From contig CM045750.1 in assembly GCA_024760905.1 (NCBI GenBank), forward strand, positions 19,781,919-19,845,918: a stretch of DNA of 64,000 bases. The letters are read 5' to 3'. The notes below the pieces were generated by a model, which saw only the letters and a program-made list of their open reading frames with translations, made no database searches and was not told where the DNA came from. Every line of letters starts with the position of its first letter. Within the stretch, counting starts at the first letter, position 1. The translations under genes and the position numbers were made by a program. The DNA is from Plotosus lineatus (Eukaryota; Chordata; Actinopteri; Siluriformes; Plotosidae). Positions 1-11,235 of the stretch are shown here, one piece after another.

Positions 1-187
1 AGTGAATAAATAATTAAAGAAACTATGTAAGGATGTGGGTTTATTGTGACATTTTTAAACTTGGAATTCGATGAAAATAAAAACTAAAATGGTGCCCCCA
101 TCTGGCACAACATGTGAACTATTCATGCTGTTGATTGTTGGTTGTCATATTAATGTACAGTCCAGTGGTCCCTCTAATAACCCACAT

Positions 188-230
188 TCTTCTTCTTCTT
201 CTTCTTCTTCTTCTTCTTCTTCTTCTTCTG
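188..230. repeat. (TTC)n microsatellite
   Basis: Uninterrupted TTC repeat just upstream of a SINE-C copy. Bases 1-187 before it hold nothing I recognise. Confidence 0.95.
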
Positions 231-379
231 CATTACTGGCAATGACAAAGTGGTTAGCCTGTCCGACACACCAAAAGGACCTGGGTTCGAGCTTGCATGG
301 ATTTCCTCCAGGTCCTTCCCACAGTTCAAAGTTCAGCTAATTTTATCTTGCAACATCCTTCCAGGTGTAATTGTGAGTG

Positions 380-462
<83 letters not shown>

Positions 463-580
463 TGGCCCTGCAATGATTGAGGGCCTTCCTCACTTTTGCT
501 CCAAGCCGGCTGAGATAAGCTCCAGCCTCCCCGTAACACTAGTAGGATAAAGTGGCTCGGAAAATTAATGAATAACAGAA
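231..580 (+). mobile_element. SINE-C copy with internal (CT)n(GT)n
   Basis: The tRNA-like head (gtggttagc, then the B-box-like gggttcgagc) is followed by the typical cttcccacagttcaaag body and the tail agataagctccagcctcccc. The GT-rich middle of the SINE has expanded into (CT)n at 382-446 and (GT)n at 447-462. Fish-type tRNA-derived SINE by structure; database name not known to me. Confidence 0.75.
382..462. repeat. (CT)n(GT)n compound microsatellite inside SINE-C
   Basis: About 32 CT units followed by 8 GT units. It lies where other SINE-C copies read gtgaatggttgtgtgt, so it grew from the SINE body. Confidence 0.95.
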
Positions 581-610
581 CCATTTGAATTCAAACAACT
601 ACCCATTATC

Positions 611-612
<2 letters not shown>

Positions 613-693
<81 letters not shown>
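613..693. repeat. (AC)n microsatellite
   Basis: About 40 uninterrupted AC units between short unique stretches. Confidence 0.98.
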
Positions 694-695
<2 letters not shown>

Positions 696-794
696 CTGGC
701 AGGCACAGAAGCATACAGAGAGACCAGACACACACCAAGTTCATACCACAATGAAATCAAAAGCAGAGTACAGCTGTCTTACACGTGATTGCAA

Positions 795-817
795 TTCTTC
801 TTCTTCTTCTTCTTCTT

Positions 818-888
<71 letters not shown>

Positions 889-905
889 GATTATGATTAT
901 TATTA
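795..905. repeat. (TTC)n(TTA)n compound microsatellite
   Basis: TTC units to about 846, then TTA units with a few TGA variants to 905. A poly-Ser/poly-Tyr ORF across it is an artefact. Confidence 0.95.
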
Positions 906-1622
906 TGATTGTTTAAGACTCATGAAGGAAGCCTTTCTCTTCTGCTCCAGTGAGAGAAGTTTCTGGGGCTCGCAGGAAAAACAACATTTTTTTCCCCCTT
1001 GACAAAGGGATGTAAATTATCAGAAGAAAATCGATCTCTTCCACATTAACTGCATCGTAGTTCATATTTAAAGTGGAATCACTCTGTATTCCTTGTGAAG
1101 AAAACTACACGATGGTGTGAACTTTAGTTTTGATTCCATGTTTAGCATGAAGCAACAGCATTAGTTCGGCGAACACAGGGAAGTTATGCTTGTCATTTTC
1201 TCTCTCTTGGGTTTCTGCATTTGATATGCTAAGCAGCTGCCTATTTTTAACGAGTGAAAGAAAAAAAAAAGAAAAAACAGAAGGAATCACACATAAGACA
1301 GCTACGAACGTAAGTAGTGGTGACATTATTGTGTTGTTGATGTTTGCTTAGATCTTGCTTATGTGTGATTTTTTTTACTTTTTTATTATTTTTATTTTTT
1401 TTATTTTTTTATGACTTGTTTCTACTCCCACCAGTTACACTGACTTGCCCAAGAGAATTAAAGATTTATTAACCAGGCATGGGGTTTTCCCAAGGTCAGA
1501 ATTGTGGTAAAAAACAATCTGATTCTTTTTTTTTTTTTTCTTATTTATTTATTTTTTATCATGACTATCATATCCTGCTGCAGAAACCTAATGATTAATT
1601 CATCTTCAGGAAGCACCAAACT
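906..1622. other. AT-rich stretch, nothing recognised
   Basis: Non-repetitive at this scale except short A and T runs (1261-1271, 1369-1410, 1526-1540). No domain is visible in the short ORFs here. Confidence 0.6.
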
Positions 1623-2734
1623 TATTGGATCCTGGGGAAAAACGATGGTGGAGCAGGAATACACCATCGGTGATTCCGCCAGTTCATTGCAATGCATTAT
1701 ACACTCATAGAGTCTATTCACTTGAGACTACAGGGATCCCTCACTTTCCGAGGTTTATGGGGACCGAGACCCTCACGCGACCACCGATTTCTCTGAAGTC
1801 GGATTGCCCCCCCCCCCGACTGACATATACATACATGTATATATGTATATAATATCAATAAATACATTTATACAAATGCAAATTATGCAAAAAAAAAAAA
1901 AAAAAAAAAAACTCCCAACAAAACTATTTACATTTTTATGTGAGCTAAACACCTGAGTGTGTATTTATATTTTATTTACATTTATTAACACTCAGGTATG
2001 CAGCTCACATAAAAATGTAAGTGTTTTTGTATGGTTTTTTTTTTGTTTGTTTTTTTGCATAATTGTCCCTGTTTTGTGGCGTTTCCCTTAACTTTCCCCC
2101 TATTTTTCCTTAATTTCCTTTTTTAAAATTTTTTCAATGAACATTTTTGAAAAAATCCATGATGCACTGAAGCCGCAGAAACTGAATCATGAACTAGTGA
2201 GGGATCGCTGTATTTAGAAACAACAGTCCAACATTGAAAACTAATGGTGGCGCAGGAATACACCATAAGTGGTACCGCCAGTTCATTGTAATGCACCATA
2301 TACTCATAGGGTATATTCACTTGGGACTATTTCGGAACAACAGTCCAACAGTGATAAATGGGAGGATGGAGGGAACTTGATAACCCAGAGAAAATCTACT
2401 TTGGAGAGCATGTTGCCCATGGATGGGATTGAACCCTGGAGGTTGGATACTAGGCAGCTGTACCCTTGCATGTTTGTGCCAATCTTTGTGGGCATTCAAT
2501 ATCGTTATATATAAGATGGCACTGATAGGATGTGCAATCTCACTGGTCTACATGAGAGATATAGATTGCGGATATGGACTGAGGCACATCCGACCGAAAA
2601 GTTAGCCTTAGATCGCTGGACTGTGCGTTTTGATCTTTCGCAGCTTCTCCAGAAGGATTATGCCAATCGGTTTAATTTTGAACGATGTGTCCTTAAGTAC
2701 TTTATAAATGATCTTATAGCTCCACATCTGTGCA
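1623..2734 (+). repeat. R1 unclassified repeat, tandemly duplicated at its 5' side, split by a MITE-T
   Basis: A second copy lies inverted at 10201-10652, with shared text such as gcaggaatacaccat, tactaggcag, and gtctacatgagagatata. Here the first ~110 bp occur twice (from 1623 and from about 2240). The first unit is interrupted by MITE-T at 1731-2210, and the second unit preserves the uninterrupted sequence. No coding domain was recognised; it may be a decayed transposon or LINE end. Confidence 0.65.
1731..2210 (+). mobile_element. MITE-T (Tigger-like) inserted in R1
   Basis: Starts CAGGGATCCCTCACTTTCC and ends with the near-complement gtgagggatcgctg. It is flanked by TA at 1729-1730 and 2211-2212. 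Terminal motif and TA target are those of pogo/Tigger-type elements (established for the superfamily). The interior holds no transposase. The centre is unusual: 1880-1960 is an inverted copy of 1988-2066. Confidence 0.85.
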
Positions 2735-2934
2735 GATTTCTTTGGGTATTCTGGTTTCCTCCTGCGTTTCAAAAAAACAGACACAGTCGGCTGATTTTCT
2801 GTTCTAAGTCGCCTCTGAATGCGAATGGTTGTTTGTTTTTTTTGCCCTGAAATGGTATACAATGTTCTTGCCCACAGTCGGCTGAGATGTGAGATGGGCT
2901 CCTGCCTCCCAGTGACCCTAATTAGGAATAATCA
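2735..2934 (+). mobile_element. SINE-C, 5'-truncated
   Basis: Begins in the body (ctggtttcctcctgcg) and runs to gctcctgcctcccagtgac and cctaattagg. It lies tail to tail with the next SINE-C. Confidence 0.7.
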
Positions 2935-2939
2935 GCTTT

Positions 2940-3215
2940 GAACTTTGAGCATTCACTCAATTCCTGTGCTGCTTAATCCCACTTGGGTCATGGGGAGGCT
3001 GGAGCCTATCTCAGCCAACATGAGTGAGAAGGGGTTGCACCATTAACCGTTTACCGGACCATTGCACACATGACCACTTATACTCACACATCTCGGGGCA
3101 ATTTGGAGAAGCCAATTAGCCTAATGTGTGGGGAGAACATGTAAATTCAATATAGAAACACGCTTGCTAATTCTGGGATTCAAATCATCTAGGACCTTCT
3201 TGCTCTGAGGAAGAC
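2940..3215 (-). mobile_element. SINE-C
   Basis: Reverse-strand copy: tail (ggggaggctggagcctatct) through body (gccaattagcctaatgtg) to the head-side ggaccttcttgctctgagg. It joins directly to a SINE-B piece. Confidence 0.75.
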
Positions 3216-3446
3216 ATGCGAGGGCAGAGTACACCCTTAACAGCTTGCTAGCCCATCGCAGGGTAAAAACACGCTGGCAGCTATGCATCTTCTCTTTACA
3301 GAAGTCAACAATGGTTCTTTTACATGAACCTCCCACCAGAGACCATGAGGGACACGGCCCGCCTTTGATAACCCAATTAACGGCACAGGGGGGGACAGTA
3401 AAAAATGCAAACAGTGATCCGGCACCTCTACCACCAGGCCACCACT
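3216..3446 (-). mobile_element. SINE-B, truncated at its tail side
   Basis: Reads gggcagagtacaccc, ttttacatgaacctccc and tgataacccaattaacggc, ending at the head complement accaccaggccacc. The distal tail is absent where it meets SINE-C. Confidence 0.75.
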
Positions 3447-3987
<541 letters not shown>

Positions 3988-4426
3988 ACTCCAGGTGCTA
4001 TGACTAGTTATATTCCACATTCTTAGTCTTCCTTTTGTAAGACAGCTCCGTGCTCTGCTTATTTGTTTTAGCGCGTGTTTTGTTTCCTGTATTTCTTGGG
4101 TTGAACGTGTACAATAAATTTCTCACCTCGTGTACACATACAGTCTCTATATGCATTCATGACAGGTAGCTTTCAGCTTGTTTTCCTTTTCACAGAAACT
4201 GCTCACGATCATAGCACATCTATCAGTGCAGCTAGATAATAACTAATTGAAAGGCAATAAGCGCCTGTGCATGTGTGATTTACTGCCCACATGTAGGCCA
4301 ACTAGATTGTTGAGACAATCATTGCCATATAATAAATGTAATTATTATGGCAGTGATAGCGCATGTGCATGTGATGACTACAGTCACTGACCAGTCTGGA
4401 ATTTCACCAAGAGGACCATTCATCAG
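3988..4426. other. Nothing recognised
   Basis: Unique-looking, moderately AT-rich DNA with no clear repeat or coding domain. Confidence 0.5.

Positions 4427-4462
<36 letters not shown>
4427..4462. repeat. (ATT)n microsatellite at SINE-B tail
   Basis: Twelve ATT units abutting the 3' end of the reverse-strand SINE-B. Confidence 0.95.
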
Positions 4463-4465
<3 letters not shown>

Positions 4466-4800
4466 TTTCTGTAACCGCTTAATCCTAATTAGTGTCACAG
4501 GGAGGCTGGCGCCCATCCCAGCCGACTCTGAGAGAGGGCAGAGTACACCCTGGGCAGCTCACCAGGTCATCGCAGGGCAGAAACACACTGACTGCTATGC
4601 AGCTACTCTTGCCGAAAGTCAGCAATGGTCCTTTTACATGAACTTCTCACCATCGACAGTGAGAGACATGGCTGGCTTTGATAACCCAGTTAGCTGCACT
4701 GGGGTGGGGTGGGGGCAGTGACAACCCATTGAGATTGGGGCTTGAACCTCCAACCTTAGGATCAGTGATCCAGCACCTTTACCAACAGGCCACCATTGCC
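4463..4800 (-). mobile_element. SINE-B, near full length
   Basis: Reverse-strand copy from the tail (ttctgtaaccgcttaatcct) through cagggcagaaacacactg, tttacatgaacttctcacc and gttagctgcactgggg to the head complement gtgatccagcacctttacc. This is a good reference copy for the family. Confidence 0.85.
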
Positions 4801-4801
4801 C

Positions 4802-4856
<55 letters not shown>
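4801..4856. repeat. (ATT)n microsatellite between SINEs
   Basis: About 18 ATT units between the heads of a reverse SINE-B and a forward SINE-A. Confidence 0.97.
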
Positions 4857-5154
4857 GGGCCGATGGTGTAGTGGTGAGGGTGCTGGGCTCATGATCAGGA
4901 GGTTGTGTGTTCAAATCCCAATTAGACCCCCACTGTGCAAAGACCCCTGGGCAAGGTCTCAACCATAAGTGTGCCTCTGTCCACCCAGCAGTTTCAATGG
5001 GTCCCAGTAAAAATATATTGGGGAGGTAACCTGCGATGGACTAGCGCCCCATCCAGGAGGAGTTGAACTCCTGCTAGCTTCACGCTATGGAAACTGGGGA
5101 TAAGCACCAGCCTGATGTGCCACTATGGCTCGGGTGTAAAAAGCCCACATTACC

Positions 5155-5156
<2 letters not shown>
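4857..5156 (+). mobile_element. SINE-A, near full length
   Basis: The head gatggtgtagtggtgagggt (A-box-like) and gtgtgttcaaatccc (B-box-like) are followed by gcaaggtctcaaccataag, aggaggagttgaactcc and the tail gtgtaaaaagcccac. It ends in 'ttacc' against an ATT array. tRNA-derived SINE by structure. Confidence 0.85.
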
Positions 5157-5188
<32 letters not shown>

Positions 5189-5189
5189 G
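5157..5189. repeat. (ATT)n microsatellite
   Basis: ATT units forming the tail of the preceding SINE-A. Confidence 0.95.
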
Positions 5190-6245
5190 TAAATAAAAAA
5201 GTCATATAGGGAATAACTTATGAACCTTAGTAGGTTGGTCAGTACAGGGGTATTTCAGACCGTGTCATTTATGCACTGGCCTCATTGTACATCAGAACCT
5301 CATCCTGAAATGTCCCTGTACTGACCTCATGCTTGGTAGTTCTGGTAATCGTGTACGTACACTTGCATTACATACGGTTTCCTATCTGATATCTGCTTTG
5401 TGCTTATTTGAACTGACAAAACCTTTTTTTTAATGTGATGTCATCATTGGCCCATAATCACCTTTATATAGGGTGAGATATTTGCTTCTTTAAACACATT
5501 GAACTACATCATGCATGTATGTTAACAATTTAGTATCCCATAACTGCATACATGTATTTGAATAGCCTGGATAATAAACCAGGTAAACAATCTTAAGCCT
5601 GAACATAACCCTTACCTGAACATGAAGAACTTACTCTCGAGAAATTTTGATGGCGTTTTTAAGAATATGTCATTGTTCTAAATCAGCCCATTGTTATAGA
5701 TCACTGTATGATTGCAGCATTTCCTCACCGTTACCATTCATAGTTTTGCCCATCAGTTGCTTTGAGAGAGTTATTCTAAATTCACCGACATCAGACCATA
5801 TTGACTTCAGTCTGCTTTCATCTTATAAGTGTCATGTTTTGCAGTGGGAGACATAGCTTCAGCAGAGTCCCTTTTTTCAAATGAAAGAATGTCATCACTT
5901 GAGAGCTATCAGCAGACAATCTATACTCAGATAGAAAGAGAACAATACCACAACAATCAGCTTTCTGTTCCAAAGTTCTTTTCTCCCTTTACGTGAAACA
6001 CACTGCATTGTCAAATTCTCTCTGCATCTCGTCTCATCCTCCATTAACCTTTACTTTTCAGTTCTCTTTTCTGTCATTTAGAAATCTTACAACGTCCCCC
6101 CTTCTTTCAAGTTAATCATTGAAGTTGAACAGGACGCCATGCAGTAACTAAGAATTATTCACTAAAGGTAAAGTTGATGTCGCTGAAAAGTCTGAAGTCT
6201 ACTGATATACACCAAGCCTGGGGTAGATAATGCTTTTAGTGTATA
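5190..6245. other. Low-copy stretch with one hairpin
   Basis: No transposon end or domain was recognised. An inverted repeat lies at 5236-5326 and is listed separately. Short ORFs are featureless. Confidence 0.5.
5236..5326. repeat. Inverted repeat, 22-bp arms, 47-bp loop
   Basis: Arm 5236-5257 (begins GGTCAGTACAGGG) and arm 5305-5326 (ends CCCTGTACTGACC) are complementary at 20 of 22 positions. Confidence 0.85.
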
Positions 6246-6398
6246 CAGTAATCCCTCGCTACTTCGTGCTCCAGTTTCTGCAGCTTCAGTGCATCACGGG
6301 TTTTTCAAAAAATATTCATCGAAAACTAAAAAAAACAAGGAAATTAAAGAAAAATAGGGGAAAGTTAAGGAAAATGCCACAAAATAAGGCCAATTATA

Positions 6399-6433
<35 letters not shown>

Positions 6434-6699
6434 CAGAACCCCCCAACAAAACAACTTACATTTTTATGTGAGGTGTGCATCTGTATGTGTGTGTATTTAT
6501 ATTTTATTTACATCTTATGCATTATTTTTGAATGTTTAATTGTATTATAATAATTTACTGTATAGCTTTGAATATGTATTTATTGATATTATATACACAC
6601 ATACATATACGTCAGTCGGAGGGTCAAGCCTACTTCGCGGAAATCAGTGGTCGTGGGGGGGGTCTTGGTCCCCATTAACCACGGAAAGTAAGGGATCTG
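6246..6699 (-). mobile_element. MITE-T
   Basis: Reverse-orientation copy. It opens CAGTAATCCCTCGCTAC, holds a poly-A stretch (6400-6431) and closes ggaaagtaagggatctg. TA flanks both ends (6244-6245 and 6700-6701). Confidence 0.85.
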
Positions 6700-6776
6700 T
6701 ACTTTATGGAAACATAAATCTCAAGCTAAATTGAAAAAAAAAAGATAAATTTATTTAATTATGTATTTATGTATGA

Positions 6777-7030
6777 CCGGGGATTTAGCTCAGTTGGTAG
6801 AGCGGCCGCTTTATCCTCCGGTAGGTCGGAGTTCGAATCCGGCCGCGTCATACCATAAGACGTTAAAATTTGGCAGTTGTTGCTTCCTGCTTGGCGCTCA
6901 GCATCAAAAAGGATAGAACAACGCAATAACTGGCGCTGCACAGTGGCGACAGGTGCCTAGCGCACAAAGCAAATTTCAATGTATGTAATGTACTTTGACA
7001 ATAAAGAGTTGGTTGTTTGTTGTTTGTTTG
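6777..7030 (+). mobile_element. SINE-F, tRNA-headed SINE with intact A and B boxes
   Basis: The head contains tagctcagttggtagagc (A box) and gttcgaatcc (B box), an RNA polymerase III promoter layout. An unrelated body follows (cttggcgctcagcatc, cagtggcgacaggtgcc) and the tail is gacaataaagagttg plus (gttt)n. It is the only copy in the window. It is not a tRNA gene: the ends of the head do not form an acceptor stem and a SINE body is attached. Confidence 0.8.
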
Positions 7031-7122
7031 TAATTAATTACTAGGATTTCAGAAATAAAAGACATTACAACTTTGTCAGCTGTTTTGATTCTAGCATTAT
7101 CCAGTCATTAAAGTCTGTTGAG

Positions 7123-7412
7123 CTTTTTTACAGCCAAGCCTAGTGGCTCATCAGGCCGGTGCTTATCCCCGGTTTCCGTAGCATGAAGCGACCAGGAGTT
7201 CAACTCCTCTTAAATGGGACGCTAGTCCATCGCAGGTGACCTTCCCAGTCTATTTTTACAGGTATCCAGCTATACTGCTGGGTTAACAGAGGCTCACTTG
7301 TGGTTAAGACTTTGCCCAGGGGTCTTAGCACAGTGCAGGTCTAACTGGGATTTGAACACACAACCTCCTGATCATAAGCCCAGCAATCTAACCACTATGC
7401 CATCGGGCCCAA
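7123..7412 (-). mobile_element. SINE-A
   Basis: Reverse copy from the tail (tttttacagccaagcc) via ggagttcaactcctctt and taagactttgcccagg to the head complement ccactatgccatcgggccc. Confidence 0.85.
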
Positions 7413-7674
7413 ATGATAATGCTAATTATCCCTCAGCGAACCAATCAGATCACGCACTTCCTGTGTAGTGTAAACTAAACAAATATAAACGTTAGCATTT
7501 GCATATCAGTGTTGGACAATGTGCTGAGCTACTTATAAAATTTCTCGACCACAGGTGAATACCTTTTGGAAGTAACTAGTTATCTGATCACATAATCTGA
7601 CAAACTACACTGAAACAACTTTCTGATTCTGATGGAAATGCACTGTGAAATGTGTTCCTTAAATAGTGGCTATT

Positions 7675-8008
7675 CATTCATTTTTCTGTAACCGTTTAAT
7701 CCTAATTATGGTCATAGGGAGGCCTGCACCCATCCCAGCGAACTCCGGGCAAAGGCAGAGTCCAGTCTGGATGGCTCACCAGGCCATTGCAGGGCGAAAA
7801 CATGCTGACGGCTATGTAGCCTTCTCTTGTTGATAGTCAGCCATGGTCCTTTTACATGAACCTCCCACCATAGACAGTGAGAGACACCGGACATTGACAA
7901 GCCAGTTAGCTGTACTGGAGGGACAGTGACAACCCGTTGAGAGTGGGGCTTGAACCCTCCAACCGTGATCAGTGATCCAGCACCTTCACCACCAGGCCAC
8001 AAGTGCCT
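7675..8008 (-). mobile_element. SINE-B
   Basis: Reverse copy beginning tttttctgtaaccgtttaat, with gggcgaaaacatgctgac, ttttacatgaacctccc and accaccaggccac. The 262 bp before it hold nothing recognised. Confidence 0.85.
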
Positions 8009-8905
8009 AGTATTTAGTGGCTAGTTTGTTTGTATTAACACACCTTTACTAAAAAAGTGGGCAGCATTAACTTAAGCAAGGATCACAGGGGGGTGGGAGT
8101 GGGGGTGTGGGGGTGGGGGTTGGATCTTGGTTTCTTTTATTAATGAAAACACCAGAGTCAAGCAAAAGAACCTTGAGAAAATGCATTTTAATAACCATTC
8201 AACATTAAAATTATTCATTTCTTGAGAAATACATCTACCTATTAATTATAACACAACATGAGTTCAGTTCTGGTAGTCGGTCTGACTCAATATTCTGAAA
8301 ACTAAACAGTAAGGATCACATGATCCTTCTGGAGAACTTTGATGGAAACATGGCATCATGCCTCAGCAGTTCAGTGACAACAAGGTGTAGAGATTCAGTG
8401 ACGGATAAAATACACTCGTGCTAAGTGGTGTTTAAAATATTTCCGTCAATGAGGGTTTTTTTTTTTTTTTTTTTTTTTAATATTAATTCAGCTTTCTCGC
8501 AAAACAGTGAAAATGATTCAGCAGAGCTTTTTTTATAAATACTAAATTGTTTTAAAACGACACAGATTTAGCTGCAACAGTTGAAACTGGTTTAAATATT
8601 AAACTAAAATAACACGGGTATGTAAATAAGCAATCAGAGCCTGTACAACTAATTTGCAAAAAAAAAAAAAAATCTATCATCGTCACTTTAAGTGGAATGC
8701 TAGTTTTAAACCATTACTCCGTAATGTTGTTGTTAGCATAGATTAGCTTTTGTGTTATATGTGGGCGCTACGTGTAAATTGATTAAGTATTTGTTTATCG
8801 TTGCTGTGATAAACATTTTATACAAATAGTTTAACACCTTCTTGTTTGCTATAATGTGTTTCATGCAAATGGTGGCCCACCGTTTCATTTTTGATCTTTT
8901 GATTT
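8009..8905. other. AT-rich stretch, nothing recognised
   Basis: Includes a G-rich tract (8088-8121, ggggtggg repeats), a T run (8457-8478) and an A run (8659-8672). No coding domain is seen. Confidence 0.5.
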
Positions 8906-9207
8906 TGTACTGTATTAATCCCATAAAGGAAATGATTTCCTCTGGATTTAATCCATCCGAAGTGAATCCCTTGAGAGCAGTTGGGGGTTAGGCTCCTTGC
9001 TTAAGGGCACTTCAGTGTTTTTTTTTTTGTTTGTTTGTTTGTTTTTGTTTTTTGTTTTTTTTTGTTGTTTTTTTTTTTATGTGGAGAAAGCGAAAGTGCT
9101 TTTCACACCCCACTACCATACATTTTCCCAGCTGGTTCAGGAATCAAACCAGCAACCTTTTGGTCCCAAAGCCAATTTTCTTCGCATTTGGCTACAGCTG
9201 GCCAAAT
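8906..9207 (-). mobile_element. SINE-D
   Basis: Reverse copy: tgtattaatcccataaagga tail, cagttgggggttaggc body, then a T-rich expansion (9018-9078) and the head complement caaccttttggtcccaaagc. The family reads 'accaaaaggtcactggttc' in the forward sense. Confidence 0.7.
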
Positions 9208-9351
9208 CGCATTGGTGAAATCCTTTCTGTCTGCATGCAGCATATTGTGAGTGGGCAATAGGCTGGGATGTAATGCAATAATGTAAATGCAAACAGGTTT
9301 TTAAGGTCTAAAGCCCCAGGCTACAAAGTTTGGGTAAGCTAATTTCCGACC

Positions 9352-9514
9352 CAACAGAGGTGGCCTGATGGTAAAGGTGCTGGATCACTGATCCTAAGGT
9401 TGGGGTTTCAAGCCCTTGCCTAGAGTCAGTTGAGATGAGCATCAGTCTTTATGTGACCCTGATTAGGTTTAAGTGGTTCAGAAAATGAATGAATGAAAGA
9501 ATGAATGAATGAAT
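9352..9514 (+). mobile_element. SINE-B, internally deleted
   Basis: The head (gtggcctgatggtaaaggtg, then ggggtttcaagccc) joins directly to the tail (tagagtcagttgagatgagc, tgaccctgattagg). The whole ~170 bp body is missing. It ends in (gaat)n. Confidence 0.8.
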
Positions 9515-9699
9515 GATTGCCTTGGTGCATCCAGGGACACCATAACAGGATGGTGATTAATAAGTCAGAACAGTGGAGGTGTGATATCCAGCCAAGAAGT
9601 GACTTTCCAGTCTAGAATACTGTCTTTTACATGAGTGTAATCACTCCCAGATAAGCTCAATGCTTGAGAAATCAGTCAAATCGGTGATTGAAAGGGTGT

Positions 9700-9855
9700 C
9701 ACTTGGGCATAGTGGTGAGATATTCTGATTCACAACAGTTCGAGATTTGAGTTTTTGGGTCGGCAGAGACATTTCTATGTCGCTTTTGCATGTTCTGGCT
9801 CTGTTTGCATGGGTTTCATTTAAGTAGTCTGGCTTCCTCCTGTAGAAACTATGAT
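9700..9855 (+). mobile_element. Decayed SINE-C fragment
   Basis: Only short matches remain (tttgcatgttct, tttgcatgggtttc, ggcttcctcctgtag). Old copy; boundaries uncertain. Confidence 0.45.
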
Positions 9856-10055
9856 TATTGATCGAGATTTTACCGGCATACATTTTTTAATATTTATTAT
9901 TTGCCATAAGTGTATAATATCAAGTGTCACTCAGAGCTCTTAAAAAAACAAATACGGGTTGTTTATCTGGTTGATGAAGTAACAAATGGATTGTTTTCTA
10001 TCTCTGATGCTTTGCTTGCAGTCACTACTGTATTTACGAAGAATTTCATTCATCT

Positions 10056-10180
10056 TTTCATTTTCTAAGCCGCATATTCATAATTCAGGTCACGGGCAGG
10101 CTGGCACCCATCTTGGCTGACACTAGACGAGGATAGGGTACACCTTGCATAGCTCGCCAGGCCTCTGCTTTAGCACAAAG
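10056..10180 (-). mobile_element. SINE-C tail fragment
   Basis: Reverse copy of the tail only: ttttctaagccgc, gggcaggctggcacccat, agctcgccaggcc. It lies against R1. Confidence 0.65.
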
Positions 10181-10200
10181 GAATGTTTGAGTGTATACAG

Positions 10201-10652
10201 ATGTGGATCTGTAAGATTAAGTACTTAAGGACAGATTGTTCTAAATTAAACCAATTGGCATTATCTTTCTGGAGAAGATGCTAAAGATCAAAGTTCAGCG
10301 ATCTAAGGCGAACTTATCGGTCAGATATGCCTCAGTCCGTATCCGCAATTTATATCTCTCATGTAGACCAGTAAGATTGCACATACTATGAGTGCCATCT
10401 TATATATAACTACACTGAATGCCTAGACAGATTGGCACAAACATACAAGGGTACAACTGCCTAGTATCCAAACTCCAGGGTTGGCTGTCCATGGACAACA
10501 TGCTCTTCCAAGTAGATTTTTTTCTCGGGTTATCAAGTTCCTTCCATCCTCCCATCGGGGAGGTATATGGAGCATTGCAATGAACTCGCAGTACCATTTA
10601 TGGTGTATTCCTACTCCACCATCAGTTTTCCCGAGAATCCAACACTACAGCC
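10201..10652 (-). repeat. R1, single-unit reverse copy
   Basis: Matches 2240-2734 in inverse orientation. It carries one 5' unit rather than two and lacks the MITE-T. The segment between the 5' unit and the 'gggaggatgga' motif is shorter than in the forward copy. Confidence 0.7.
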
Positions 10653-10752
10653 GCTGTGAAGTAAAGTGATGAAAGCATTGTGATATGATGCTGCGTCTGT
10701 GCAAACAGGACTGGGACATAAGATGTCATGAAAGGAAACTTTAAATGAAATG

Positions 10753-11150
10753 CAGGGATTCCTCACTTTTTGCAGTTAATTGGGACCAAGATCCCTCCCG
10801 CGACCACCAGGTTCCGCAAAGTAGGATCACCTCACCCCCTCCCCCAACCCCCGATTGACGTATACTTACATGTATATGTGTATATAATATCAATAAATAC
10901 ATATTAAATGATATAATTGCTTATAATAGCAATTAAACATTCAAAAACAATGCATAAGATGTAAATAAAATATAAATACACATACATACAGATGTGTGCA
11001 CATGTGCACACACTCAGATGTGCACCTCACATAAAAAATGCAGGTTGTTGTTGTTGTTTGTTTTTTGCCATAATTGGCCTTGTTTTGAGGCATTTTCCTT
11101 AACTTCTTCCACTATTCTTCCTTAATTTCCTTATTTTTTTAAATCAGTGG

Positions 11151-11182
<32 letters not shown>

Positions 11183-11235
11183 CGCGATGCACTGAAGCCA
11201 CATGAATCGATGTGCGAAGTAGCAAGGAATCCCTT
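10753..11235 (+). mobile_element. MITE-T
   Basis: Opens CAGGGATTCCTCACTTTTTG and closes gtagcaaggaatcccttt. The left TA has decayed to TG; TA follows the right end. An A run sits at 11156-11183. Confidence 0.8.

Noticed and set aside
6777..6855. Possible tRNA gene (A and B boxes present)
   Set aside because: The ends do not pair as an acceptor stem and a SINE body with a simple-repeat tail follows, so it is the head of SINE-F.
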